From assembly GCA_018712125.1 (NCBI GenBank), contig DVHM01000005.1:1-36885 (forward strand): a stretch of DNA of 36,885 nt, given 5' to 3'. Each line of letters opens with the position of its first letter. Position 1 is the stretch's first letter. Both the position numbers and the translations under genes were made by a program. Positions 1 through 8,714 of this stretch are shown here, piece by piece. This DNA is from Pullilachnospira_A gallistercoris. Lineage in GTDB: Bacteria > Bacillota > Clostridia > Lachnospirales > Lachnospiraceae. The notes under the pieces are model-generated. The model was not told where the DNA came from, searched no databases, and saw nothing but the letters and a program-made list of their open reading frames with translations.

Positions 1-1077
1 GAACAGCGGCGGCATCAGGCAGGTTCCCGTGTAGGCGGAGGCCATCTGTACGCCGATGATGGCCTGGGATTTGTCTGCTCCGAACAGGAAGGGCGTGGAG
101 TGGATGATGCAGGGATAAACCGGCGCGCAGCCGAGTCCGACGATGATCAGGCCCGCCAGAGCAAGGAAATTTCCGAAGGGCAGCAGTAGGGCGGCGACGC
201 CCGCGAGGATGATGGCCTGGCCCAGATGGATCATCTGGGAATCTTTCAGTTTCATGGTAATGAAGCCGCTGACGCCCCGGCCGACGGTAATGCCGATGTA
301 GAAGAGACTGGCAAAACTGGCGGCGGTGTTTTCATCGATGCCATGATGGAGTACCAGGTAGCTGCTGGCCCACAGACCTGCGGTGGACTCCAGGGCGCAG
401 TAACAGAAGAAGGTAACCATAATCTGCTTCGCGCCGGGGATCGCGATGATCTCCCGCAGCGACAAGGCTTTGCTCTCCCCGGAAGTATCTACATCTGCAA
501 GTATTTCATCCTCCGTCATGACGGCCTCGTTGCGGCCCTTCCACAGAGGAAGACTGAGAAACAGAATCAGGGTCAGACCAAACTGCAGAATGGAGACATA
601 CCGGTATCCGGTGTTCCAGGTGCCGCCTCCGGTCAGGGCATAGCTTAAGATGTAGGGACTGATGGCGGTTCCGACGCCCCACATGCAGTGGAGCCAGCTC
701 ATATGGCGGCTGGCGTAGTGGAGCGCCACATAGTTGTTCAGGGACGCGTCCACGCTTCCCGCGCCGAGACCATAGGGGATGGCCCACAGGCACAGCATCC
801 AGAAGGAATTGCTGACCGAAAATCCGAGCAGCGCCACGGCGGTCATGGCCACGCTGATGGCCGTTACCTTTCCGGTGCCAAGTTTTCTGGTCAGCCGGTC
901 GCTCTGGAGGCTGGAGACGATGGTTCCCAGGGAGATGATCATGGAGATGATCCCCATGTAGGAGACCGGCACGTCAAACTGCTGGTACATGGTGGGCCAG
1001 GCGGCGCCCAGCAGGGGGTCCGGCAGGCCCAGGCTGATAAAGGACAGATAGATGATGGCTAATAAAAGATGGAACAT
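1..1077 (-). CDS. MFS transporter, probable sugar/glycoside permease (3' end beyond window)
   Basis: The reverse strand is open from the start codon at 1077 to the window edge, giving 359 residues without a stop. The protein is a polytopic membrane protein: hydrophobic segments alternate with short loops. A motif-A-like loop (SDRLTRKLGTGK, residues 59-70) follows the second segment, and a long acidic central loop at about 181-208 separates the two halves, as in the major facilitator superfamily. The N-terminal run SFISLGLPDPLLGAAWP is typical of a Firmicute MFS group of unknown substrate. A good AAAGGAGG ribosome site precedes the start. It lies 37 bp downstream of an AraC-type regulator on the same strand, so the two are probably co-transcribed. 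The substrate cannot be read from sequence; a sugar or glycoside is inferred from the neighbouring glycosidases. Confidence 0.85.
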   Translation of the reverse strand, partial: MFHLLLAIIYLSFISLGLPDPLLGAAWPTMYQQFDVPVSYMGIISMIISLGTIVSSLQSDRLTRKLGTGKVTAISVAMTAVALLGFSVSNSFWMLCLWAIPYGLGAGSVDASLNNYVALHYASRHMSWLHCMWGVGTAISPYILSYALTGGGTWNTGYRYVSILQFGLTLILFLSLPLWKGRNEAVMTEDEILADVDTSGESKALSLREIIAIPGAKQIMVTFFCYCALESTAGLWASSYLVLHHGIDENTAASFASLFYIGITVGRGVSGFITMKLKDSQMIHLGQAIILAGVAALLLPFGNFLALAGLIIVGLGCAPVYPCIIHSTPFLFGADKSQAIIGVQMASAYTGTCLMPPLF

Positions 1078-1114
1078 AGCCGATTTCCTCCTTTGTTTCT
1101 AAAAAAATTATTTG

Positions 1115-2308
1115 TCACGAAAACTCCACAATCTTGTACTTCTCCCGATATTCCTTCGGCGTCATCTGATACGCTTTCTTGAAATACTGCCCCATATGGC
1201 TCTGGGAGGCAAAGCTTAGGTACTCCGCGATCTCCGATATGGAAGCGTCGGAGTACTTGAGCATGTTGGCGGCAGCCTTGAGTTTTTCGCTGATGATGTA
1301 CTGCTGGATCGTGATCCCCTCGTATTCCTTGAATTTTTTGGTCAGGTAGCTGTGGCTCATACCCACGGCGGTGGAGATTTCCCTGACCTGGATATTTTTC
1401 GTACGGTGGGCGGCTATGTAATTCTTGCAGGCGGTAATGTAGCTGGGTACTTCCTCATTGGACTTTACCGTCTGCACCAGGCCAGAAAAGGCCCGGAAGG
1501 CGTTGTTGGAGAGATTTCGGATAGAAATCTGATCGCCGCAGTGCTCCAGCATCTGCAGATAATGGTCGCTGAGACTGTAGGCCTCCGCAGGGGAGGCGCC
1601 TGCCTCGATGGTCGCCCGGGTCAGCAGGGTAATCATCGTCACACTGGTGTACTCGATCTGCTTCAGGCTGTTTTTTGCCATGGTGCCCGGGGTAATGTTC
1701 TGGCTGAATTTTGAAATCTCCTCCAGAGGGATGCCCTCTTTAAATTTTTCCCAGAGCAGCTGTTCCTGCTGGTAGGTATGATGGGCCTTTTTTTCCTCAC
1801 TGCTCTGGATCTGGAGACGGAGAAAGTCTTCTTTTTCCATGGCGCAATCCGTGGGATGCAGGCTGTTTTCGGCGATCAGCCTTTCCTCATCGATCTGCTC
1901 GTGAAAGGCGGCAAGGTAGAGGGCGCAGACATAGTCCTCAAAAACAGAAAAGGAGAGATCCAGGCTGAAGGAAGAGACGCTGTATGTGGTCATATTCCGG
2001 TAGGACCAGATATCGCCTTTTCGTATGCCGCCCAGCAGCATCGGCCCGAGAAAACAGTAGAGCTGGCGGGAAGGGTTATGAACAACGCTGTAGGCGAAAC
2101 GGTTCTCTTCCAGATAGAGGACAGGGTAATCCTGCTTTGCTGCCTTTTGACAGAGAACATCCCACAGATCGGCGTTGTCCTCGAAAAAACGCCCGATATG
2201 GAACAGGTTCTCCCGGCAGGATAAAATCTGAAACTGACCGTCCGTTATCACTACAGGCATGATGCCTGCCAGGTGCAGCTTATCAATCATATATATCATG
2301 TCATCCAA
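1115..2308 (-). CDS. AraC-family transcriptional regulator
   Basis: This 397-residue protein ends in a typical AraC/XylS DNA-binding domain (about residues 288-393). It has two helix-turn-helix units, the second with the conserved SISEIAEYLSFASQSHMGQYFKK and MTPKEYR signature. The N-terminal 280 residues are a sensor region without a motif I can name. It resembles in length and layout the second AraC protein of this window (16967-18178), so the two look paralogous. The start is supported by AAAGGGGGAC upstream and a near-consensus sigma-A promoter. It is divergent from the GPH symporter/GH3 pair and co-directional with the MFS gene, so it probably activates one or both in response to a sugar signal. 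The inducer is unknown. Confidence 0.9.
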   Translation of the reverse strand: MDDMIYMIDKLHLAGIMPVVITDGQFQILSCRENLFHIGRFFEDNADLWDVLCQKAAKQDYPVLYLEENRFAYSVVHNPSRQLYCFLGPMLLGGIRKGDIWSYRNMTTYSVSSFSLDLSFSVFEDYVCALYLAAFHEQIDEERLIAENSLHPTDCAMEKEDFLRLQIQSSEEKKAHHTYQQEQLLWEKFKEGIPLEEISKFSQNITPGTMAKNSLKQIEYTSVTMITLLTRATIEAGASPAEAYSLSDHYLQMLEHCGDQISIRNLSNNAFRAFSGLVQTVKSNEEVPSYITACKNYIAAHRTKNIQVREISTAVGMSHSYLTKKFKEYEGITIQQYIISEKLKAAANMLKYSDASISEIAEYLSFASQSHMGQYFKKAYQMTPKEYREKYKIVEFS

Positions 2309-2350
2309 AGCGGAGTCCCCCTTTTCCTGGTCTTTCTTTCCTAAATTTAT

Positions 2351-2379
2351 ATTATACTATTTTTTATTTGGTATTTCAA
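2351..2379 (-). promoter_or_regulatory. Sigma-A promoter of the AraC/MFS pair
   Basis: On the reverse strand, TTGAAA (2379-2374) is followed after exactly 17 bp by TATAAT (2356-2351), about 45 bp upstream of the regulator's start codon. The spacer is very AT-rich. The divergent symporter gene has no comparable consensus promoter, which would fit activator dependence on that side. Confidence 0.75.
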
Positions 2380-2481
2380 AAGGATCGTTTTAACAATACT
2401 TTGACAAAAGGGCGCTATCATCAGGTCAGACAGGAGAAGAAATGTAGCAAAATTGTAAAAAGCAGAAATGGGGGAAGCGTT

Positions 2482-3990
2482 ATGCCAGCAAAAATAGAAA
2501 AAATCTTCGCGGCCGGCAGGCTTGACACAAAAATTCATTCTGACAGTACAACAAAAAAGGAGAAATGGCTGGGCTATTTCCTGGGGCCCTGTCTGACTGC
2601 CATGGTCTATTCCGGGGTGGGCGGCACTTACCTGACACAGTTTTATACCGATGTGCTGGGACTTTCCGGTGTCTTTCTCACGCTGATGCCGCTTTTATCC
2701 AAGGCGGTGGACGTGATCATGAACCTGCTGATCGGCAGACTCATCGATCATACCCGCACCCGACAGGGAAAGGCGAGACCCTGGCTGCTGATCTCCGGCG
2801 GTCTGATTGCCGTGGCCGGATGTCTGCTGTATGCGGTGCCCCGGGCATCTATGGCGGTGCAGATGGCCTGGATTGTGGTCAGCTACAACCTGTTTTTCGC
2901 CTTCGCCTACTCGATCTATAACCTGAGCCATGCCCTGATGGTGCCTCTGTCTACCAGGGATACAAAACAGCGGGACACGCTGGCCATGTTTACCAGCACC
3001 GGCACATCCATGATACCCGGCATGCTGGTTACCGTCATTATGCCGCTTCTGGTTCCGCTGCTCGGTGTGGGGGCGGGAGCCCAGGGACATTGGATGGCGG
3101 TAATGAGCGTGATCTCCATTCTGGCGCTTCCGGCGGTTCTCATGGAATACTATTTCACAAAAGAGCGTGTCACGGAGGAACGGCAGGATCAGACAGAAGG
3201 AGAGACGGTCTCCTTTGCTCGGCAGATGAAGGCCTGCTTTTTCAACCGCTACTGGCTGCTGATTATGGGAATGAATGTGCTGACGAACCTGTTTAACCAG
3301 CTCTCCAACCGCTCCATGGTCTACTACTGCAACTGGGTGCTGGGAAATTCGGTGGATTCCGGCGCGCTCAATCAGATTATGGTCAATGTGATCGGTCAGG
3401 CGCCCCTGGGCTTCGGCGTGTTCCTGCTCTGGCCGCTGGTGAGGAAATTTGGCAAACGGCGGGTCACGCTGGCGGGATATCTGATCGGCGCCGCGGGGTG
3501 TCTGATGGTGCTGCTGCATCCGGGCAACATGGGATTTGTCCTGGGCGGCCTCTTTGTCAAGTCCATCGGCTCTCTGCCCACCTATGTGATGACGGCCATG
3601 CTGGCGGAGACACTGGATTACATCGAGTGGAAAAACGATTTCCGTGTGGACGGCTTCTCGGCCTCCATGATGTCCATTCTGATGACGATTGCCCAGGGGC
3701 TGGGCCAGTCGATTCTTCTGGGCGGAATCAATCTCTTTGGATATATCGCTCCGGAGGCGGCTGACCAGGTCATTGTACAGCCTGAGGCGGTACAGACCTT
3801 TTTCAACTGGTGTTTTGTGGGAGGCGGTCTGATCAGTCTGTTGGGGGGAGCTTTGGCGATGATTTTCTTCGATGTGGAAAAAAAGATGCCGAAGGTGCTG
3901 GAAGATATGGAAAAACGGAAGCAAATCCGATATAATGACAGTCAGGAAGGAGAAGGAAAAACTTTTCCCGAGCAAGCAGACGATCAGTAG
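2482..3990 (+). CDS. GPH-family sugar:cation symporter (MelB-like)
   Basis: A 502-residue polytopic membrane protein of the glycoside-pentoside-hexuronide:cation symporter family. The family signature is visible near residues 70-100: KAVDVIMNLLIGRLIDHTRT followed by RQGKARPWLL. A later segment, DYIEWKNDFRVDGFSASM, matches the conserved second-half loop of this family. The reading frame is open further upstream (from 2368), but the ATG at 2482 has a GGGGAAG ribosome site and begins just before the first hydrophobic segment, so I prefer it. The GH3 beta-glucosidase starts 17 bp after the stop, so transport and hydrolysis of a beta-glucoside (or related glycoside) are likely coupled. The frame closes with a charged cytoplasmic tail. 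Confidence 0.88.
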   Translation: MPAKIEKIFAAGRLDTKIHSDSTTKKEKWLGYFLGPCLTAMVYSGVGGTYLTQFYTDVLGLSGVFLTLMPLLSKAVDVIMNLLIGRLIDHTRTRQGKARPWLLISGGLIAVAGCLLYAVPRASMAVQMAWIVVSYNLFFAFAYSIYNLSHALMVPLSTRDTKQRDTLAMFTSTGTSMIPGMLVTVIMPLLVPLLGVGAGAQGHWMAVMSVISILALPAVLMEYYFTKERVTEERQDQTEGETVSFARQMKACFFNRYWLLIMGMNVLTNLFNQLSNRSMVYYCNWVLGNSVDSGALNQIMVNVIGQAPLGFGVFLLWPLVRKFGKRRVTLAGYLIGAAGCLMVLLHPGNMGFVLGGLFVKSIGSLPTYVMTAMLAETLDYIEWKNDFRVDGFSASMMSILMTIAQGLGQSILLGGINLFGYIAPEAADQVIVQPEAVQTFFNWCFVGGGLISLLGGALAMIFFDVEKKMPKVLEDMEKRKQIRYNDSQEGEGKTFPEQADDQ

Positions 3991-4007
3991 GATAAGGAGG
4001 TTTTTCA

Positions 4008-6848
4008 ATGAGCAAGTATTCTATGGCAGACTACGCCGCGAAGGCGCGGGAGGCTGTGGCGGAAGGCATTGTGTTGCTGCGCAATGAAAACGGCGTGCTG
4101 CCGCTGGCGGCGGGTACCCGGGTGGCGGTTTTCGGAAGAAGCCAGTTCAATTACTACAAGAGCGGCACCGGTTCCGGCGGTCTGGTCAACACCGCCTATG
4201 TGACCGGGATTTTGGATGCGTTGGAGGCGGATGAAGATCTGGAAGTGGATCAGGGCGTGAAGTCGATCTATGAAGAGTGGCTCAAGGAGCACCCCTTTGA
4301 CGCGGGAAGCGGCTGGGCTTCCGAACCCTGGCATCAGGAGGAGATGCCCCTGGCAGCCTGGATGCTGCGTCAGGCAAGGGAGAGCACGGACACGGCTATC
4401 GTCGTCATCGGCAGGACCGCCGGGGAGGATCAGGATAATAAGGCCGAGGCCGGCAGTTATTATCTGACCGACACGGAGGAGGAGATGATCGAGCTGGTCT
4501 GCGACGCCTTTGACCGGACCATCGTTCTTTTGAATGTGGGCAATATCATCGACATGCGCTGGGTAAGGAGATACGGGCCCTCCGCTGTGGCCTATGTGTG
4601 GCAGGGCGGCCAGGAGGGCGGTAACGGCGTTCTCGACGTGCTGAAAGGAACAGTCAATCCCTCCGGAAAGCTGCCGGATACGATTCCCTGGAACATCAAC
4701 GACATTCCCTCCACAGCGGGATTCGGAGATCCCCACAAGGCGGTGTATTCCGAGGATATCTATGTGGGCTACCGTTATTTTGAGACCTTCGCGAAGGATC
4801 AGGTGCAGTATCCCTTCGGTTTCGGCCTGTCCTACACCACCTTCTCCATGGAGACGACCAACCTTCGGACGGAGACCATGACCAGGAAGGGTGTCACAGT
4901 GACCGTTAAGGTAAAGAACACCGGAGACGTTCCCGGAAAAGAGGTCGTGCAGGTCTATGCGGCTGCGCCTCAGGGCAAGCTGGGTAAGGCGGCCAGAAGT
5001 CTATGCGGATTTGCCAAGACAAAACTGCTGGTGCCGGGAGAGAGTCAGGAGATCGTTATCGGTGTGCCGGCCTACGCGCTGGCTTCCTACGATGACGCGG
5101 GCGTGACTGGACACAAATCCGCCTATGTGCTGGAGGCGGGAACCTACGACTTCTATGTGGGCAGCGATGTGCGCAGCGCCGTCAAAGCGGGGAGCGCTCA
5201 ACTGAAACGGCTTACGGTCATCGAGCAGCTGACCGAGGCCATGGCGCCCATCGAGGAGTTCAATGTGATTCATCCTCTGGAGGAGTCCTCCGCTGACGGG
5301 GAGGAGACGACCTGCAGCGTGCAGCTGGTGCCGGTGTCCACGGCGACGGTGGATGTGCAGCAGCGCATACAGGAACATCTGCCAAAGACGTTGCGCCGGA
5401 CCGGAGACAAGGGTTATAAGCTCTCCGATGTGGCGGATGGCAAGATTACCATGGAGGAGTTCATCCTGCAGTTTTCCGACGAGGATCTGACTGCGCTGGT
5501 TCGCGGCGAGGGCATGTGCTCTCCGAAGGTAACGCCGGGCATCGCGGGAGCTATCGGCGGGGTAACAGAGCATCTTCAGCACTTTGGCCTTCCGGTGGCG
5601 GGAGTTTCCGACGGACCCAGCGGCATCCGTATGGACTGCGGCACCCTGGCTTTTGCCATGCCAAACGGCACGCTGTTGGCTTCCACCTTCAATGAGGAGC
5701 TGTCCACGGAACTGTACGAGTGGGAAGGGCTGGAACTGCGGAAGAACAAGATCGACAGTCTGCTGGGACCGGGAATGAACATTCACCGCAACCCGTTAAA
5801 TGGCCGAAACTTCGAGTACTTCTCCGAGGATCCGCTGTTGACCGGCAAGATGGCGGCGGCGCAGCTTCGGGGCATGCACAAATACAATGTGACCGGAACC
5901 ATCAAGCATTTTGCCTGCAATAATCAGGAGACCAACCGTCACGGCGTGGAGGCTGTGGTTTCCGAGCGGGCTCTGCGTGAAATTTACCTGAAGGGCTTCG
6001 AGATCGCGGTTAAGGAGGGCGGCGCCTACTCCATCATGACCAGCTATAATCCGGTCAATGGTTACTGGACCGCCAGCAACTACGACCTGCTGACCACCAT
6101 CCTCCGGGGCGAGTGGGGCTACACCGGCATCGTTATGACCGACTGGTGGGCCAAGGGCAATTTCCTTCCGGGAGAGAAGGGAGAGCTCATCAACACAGCG
6201 GCCAAGGCCCGGGCTCAGAACGACCTGAACATGGTCAATCCCGACGCCTCCGACAAGAAGTGCGACAACGCTCTGGAGGCCATGAAGGCGAAGAAGGTAA
6301 CCAGGGGCGAGTACCAGCGCTGCGCTATGAACATCTGTAATTATCTGCTGCGCACGCCGGCTTTCGATCGGATGCTCCACGGAGATTCCAAGCTGGATCA
6401 GGATCTTTCGGATTTCCGTTTTGAGGGCGGAGAAGTGGTCACGAAGACGCTGGAATGGGCGATCGGAGATGAGGGAAAGGGAAGTCTGGACGGAAAGCTT
6501 CTGGACAATACCAAAGGCGGACTGAATCTGATCAGCACCTCCGTAAAGGAGAGAGGAATATACGAGCTTTCCATTACCTGCCGGGCATCAGCCGGGGAGG
6601 AAGAGGTGGCTCAGATTCCGGTAACTGTTTTCCGGGATAAGGATCTGATCGGCACGGTAACGATTACCGGGGCCGACAAGAAGTGGAAGACCTACAAGAT
6701 TGAGAATCTTCCGCCGGTCTTCAACAACAGCTTCTATCTGAAACTGTACTTTGCCCAGGGTGGCATGGAAGTTAAGGAAGTGACCATGAAGATGACTGTC
6801 TCCATGGAGGAGAAGATCAAGGAGGCCATGGCGGCTATGAGCCAGTGA
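4008..6848 (+). CDS. GH3 beta-glucosidase with permuted domain order
   Basis: This 946-residue glycoside hydrolase of family 3 probably removes terminal beta-glucosyl (or beta-xylosyl) residues in the cytoplasm; there is no signal peptide. The domain order is swapped relative to common GH3 enzymes. The alpha/beta sandwich comes first (about 15-230), with the putative acid/base Glu140 in RTAGED. A fibronectin-III-like domain follows (about 290-400), then the TIM barrel (about 490-780) with SDGPSGIR, GPGMNIHRNPLNGRNFEYFS, KHFACNN, and the nucleophile Asp712 in GIVMTDWW. The last 140 residues look like a beta-sandwich, possibly a carbohydrate-binding module. This swapped order is known from rumen Butyrivibrio and Ruminococcus enzymes. 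A strong ribosome site (AAGGAGG) precedes it, and a terminator follows. Confidence 0.93.
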   Translation: MSKYSMADYAAKAREAVAEGIVLLRNENGVLPLAAGTRVAVFGRSQFNYYKSGTGSGGLVNTAYVTGILDALEADEDLEVDQGVKSIYEEWLKEHPFDAGSGWASEPWHQEEMPLAAWMLRQARESTDTAIVVIGRTAGEDQDNKAEAGSYYLTDTEEEMIELVCDAFDRTIVLLNVGNIIDMRWVRRYGPSAVAYVWQGGQEGGNGVLDVLKGTVNPSGKLPDTIPWNINDIPSTAGFGDPHKAVYSEDIYVGYRYFETFAKDQVQYPFGFGLSYTTFSMETTNLRTETMTRKGVTVTVKVKNTGDVPGKEVVQVYAAAPQGKLGKAARSLCGFAKTKLLVPGESQEIVIGVPAYALASYDDAGVTGHKSAYVLEAGTYDFYVGSDVRSAVKAGSAQLKRLTVIEQLTEAMAPIEEFNVIHPLEESSADGEETTCSVQLVPVSTATVDVQQRIQEHLPKTLRRTGDKGYKLSDVADGKITMEEFILQFSDEDLTALVRGEGMCSPKVTPGIAGAIGGVTEHLQHFGLPVAGVSDGPSGIRMDCGTLAFAMPNGTLLASTFNEELSTELYEWEGLELRKNKIDSLLGPGMNIHRNPLNGRNFEYFSEDPLLTGKMAAAQLRGMHKYNVTGTIKHFACNNQETNRHGVEAVVSERALREIYLKGFEIAVKEGGAYSIMTSYNPVNGYWTASNYDLLTTILRGEWGYTGIVMTDWWAKGNFLPGEKGELINTAAKARAQNDLNMVNPDASDKKCDNALEAMKAKKVTRGEYQRCAMNICNYLLRTPAFDRMLHGDSKLDQDLSDFRFEGGEVVTKTLEWAIGDEGKGSLDGKLLDNTKGGLNLISTSVKERGIYELSITCRASAGEEEVAQIPVTVFRDKDLIGTVTITGADKKWKTYKIENLPPVFNNSFYLKLYFAQGGMEVKEVTMKMTVSMEEKIKEAMAAMSQ

Positions 6849-6904
6849 TGTGGTCAGAGAAAATCATAAAAACATAAAAAGACATAGAAGAAATACAAGA
6901 CATA

Positions 6905-6948
6905 AAAAACGTCCCGGGCGATTGATTGGAGCCGTTCGGGGCGTTTTT
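6905..6948 (+). terminator. Rho-independent terminator after GH3
   Basis: AAAAACGTCCCG (6905-6916) pairs with CGGGGCGTTTTT (6937-6948) with one G-T wobble. This gives a 12-bp stem around a 20-nt loop and a U-run, 56 bp after the GH3 stop. Confidence 0.8.
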
Positions 6949-6968
6949 CTCTCCCCTTTTTCAGGCAC

Positions 6969-7250
6969 TGGGGCGGAGAAATCAGCCTCAGAAGAGGGAA
7001 AGTCCGCCCCTAGGGAAGAAAAGCGCCTCAGGGGCGGAAAAAAATCAGAAAAAACGGAGGGGGAAGGTAGGAGCAAGCCAAAAACCAGCCGAAAAAGTTC
7101 GCCCCTGGGGAGAAAAAGTACTCCAGGGGCGGAAAAAAATCAGAAAAAACGGAGGAGAGGGTGGAAGCAAGCCAAAAACCAGCCGAAAAAGTCCGCCCCT
7201 AGGGAAGAAAAGTGGTCCAGGGCGGAAAAACGGAGAGAGAGGTGGAGAGG
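6969..7250. repeat. Tandem 94-95 bp repeat with embedded hairpins between convergent genes
   Basis: Three units start at 7001, 7096 and 7190; the third is incomplete, and a degraded tail of an earlier unit is seen at 6969-7000. Each unit begins with an inverted repeat built on CGCCCCT...AGGGGCG, then a purine-rich stretch (AAATCAGAAAAAACGGAGG) and AGCAAGCCAAAAACCAGCCG. Read on the reverse strand, each hairpin is followed by ACTTTTTCGG, so the array can act as a string of terminators for the MATE gene that ends at 7283. I see no credible gene here; the open frames through it are low-complexity Lys/Arg/Gly-rich strings. Confidence 0.8.
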
Positions 7251-7282
7251 GAAACTGGAGAGGGGAGGAGCAAGCGGGAGGC

Positions 7283-8611
7283 TCAGAACAGCTCTTTCTT
7301 CAGCAATGTCCGGCAGAGGATCAGGGCGAAGACGGCGGTAATCACATCCGCGATGGCCTGGGAGGCCAGGATACCGCTGTAGCCCGCCACCCGGACAGCC
7401 ACCATCAATACCACCAGAAAGACGACACCCTGACGGCTGATGGACAGAAGGAAGGAGCCCAGCGCCTTGCCGGCGGACTGGAAGATGATGGTAATCAGGA
7501 GGACGATGCCCACGAAGACCATGGAGACAACCTGCCACCGCAGCATGACGGTTCCGTCGCTGACAATCTGCTCGTTATCCATAAAGCACCGCATGAGGAC
7601 GGGCGCCAGAATGAAGAGGGCGGCTGTCAGAACCAGAGCGACAGCGCTGATGAAACGGATGGTAAAGGAGAACAGTTCCCGCAGGCGCTTTTTGTCCATG
7701 GCGCCGAAGCAGTAGCCGAAAAGGGGCTGTCCGCCGAAAGCGAGGCCGGTCAGGATCAGCAGCGCGATCATGCTGACTTTCAGGACGATACCCATGGCCG
7801 CGATCTTTTCATTTCCGTAGGGAAGCAGGAACTGGTTGACCAGCACAATGCTCAGGCTCTGCATCAGGTTGGTAATGGCAGCGGGGATGCCTACGATGAG
7901 GATCTGGGAAGCGTGCCGCGCCGGGATGGGGATTTCCCGGGGACGGATCGAGAGGCAGCTGCTCTTTTTTACCACGATAAAGAGGAAAAACACATCGGAG
8001 AATACATAGCCGATGACGGTGGCGATGGCAGCGCCGCTGGCTCCCATGGCCAGGCCGGAGATCAGGATCGGATCAAGGATGATGTTGACCACAGCGCCGC
8101 CGATGGTTCCGATCATGGATTCCTTGGACAGACCCTCCGACCGCAGCAGGTTGGAGTGGATAAAGGAGGCCATGACGACCGGCGAGCCGATGGCCAACCA
8201 GGTATAATATTCGCTGGCGTAGGAGAAGGTCTCCGCGTCTCCCCCGATCAGATAGAGGATCGGCGTCCGGAAGACCAGCATGATGATGCCAACGACCACA
8301 CCGACCATCAAGGTAACGTAAAAACAGAAGGAGCTGGCCCGTCGCACGCCATCCGGGTTCTGCTGGCCCAGCAGTCGGGAGATCAGAGAGCTTCCGCCCT
8401 GACCGAAGATGTTACCGAAGGCCATCAGCAGCGTAAAGATCGGCGCGCCCAGGGAGACGCCGGCCACCAGAGCTGTGTTGTTGGTCTGGGCCACAAAAAA
8501 GGTGTCCGCCAGGTTGTAGACCAGGGACACCACCATGCTCATAACCAGGGGCATGGCCAGCCGAATGTAAGCTATGGAGATTTTTTCTTCCGTGAAAAGT
8601 TTGTTTTCCAT
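7283..8611 (-). CDS. MATE-family efflux transporter
   Basis: A 442-residue integral membrane protein of the multidrug and toxic compound extrusion family, with about 12 hydrophobic segments in two repeated halves. Diagnostic pieces are the N-terminal PLVMSMVVSLVYNLADTFFV, the GQGGSSLISRLLGQ loop, and FGGQPLFGYCFGAMDKKRLRE at the start of the second half. Such proteins export cationic drugs, bile-type compounds or aromatic metabolites in exchange for Na+ or H+; the substrate here is unknown. It is transcribed divergently from a Crp/Fnr-type regulator. The shared 103-bp region carries a perfect palindrome placed as an activator site for this gene (see the regulatory entry), so the regulator probably controls the exporter. 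Confidence 0.92.
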   Translation of the reverse strand: MENKLFTEEKISIAYIRLAMPLVMSMVVSLVYNLADTFFVAQTNNTALVAGVSLGAPIFTLLMAFGNIFGQGGSSLISRLLGQQNPDGVRRASSFCFYVTLMVGVVVGIIMLVFRTPILYLIGGDAETFSYASEYYTWLAIGSPVVMASFIHSNLLRSEGLSKESMIGTIGGAVVNIILDPILISGLAMGASGAAIATVIGYVFSDVFFLFIVVKKSSCLSIRPREIPIPARHASQILIVGIPAAITNLMQSLSIVLVNQFLLPYGNEKIAAMGIVLKVSMIALLILTGLAFGGQPLFGYCFGAMDKKRLRELFSFTIRFISAVALVLTAALFILAPVLMRCFMDNEQIVSDGTVMLRWQVVSMVFVGIVLLITIIFQSAGKALGSFLLSISRQGVVFLVVLMVAVRVAGYSGILASQAIADVITAVFALILCRTLLKKELF

Positions 8612-8647
8612 GATATACTTCCTCGTTTTCTTTTTGTTATCTCAGTC

Positions 8648-8692
8648 AGTATAGTGGAAAAGATTGTTTTTTTCTGTGCCATGTGGCACAAT
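8648..8692. promoter_or_regulatory. Divergent promoter region with Crp/Fnr-type palindrome
   Basis: TGTGCCATGTGGCACA (8675-8690) is a perfect inverted repeat of 7-bp arms around TG. On the reverse strand a -10 box TATACT (8653-8648) without a good -35 predicts a start near 8641. That puts the palindrome centre at -41.5, the classical class II activator position of Crp/Fnr proteins. On the forward strand TTGTTT (8664-8669), a 17-bp spacer and CACAAT (8687-8692) could form the regulator's own promoter, with the palindrome inside it. This would allow negative autoregulation. The box assignments are my reading; the palindrome is certain. Confidence 0.65.
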
Positions 8693-8714
8693 GGAGAAAA
8701 AGGAGGGCGGACGG

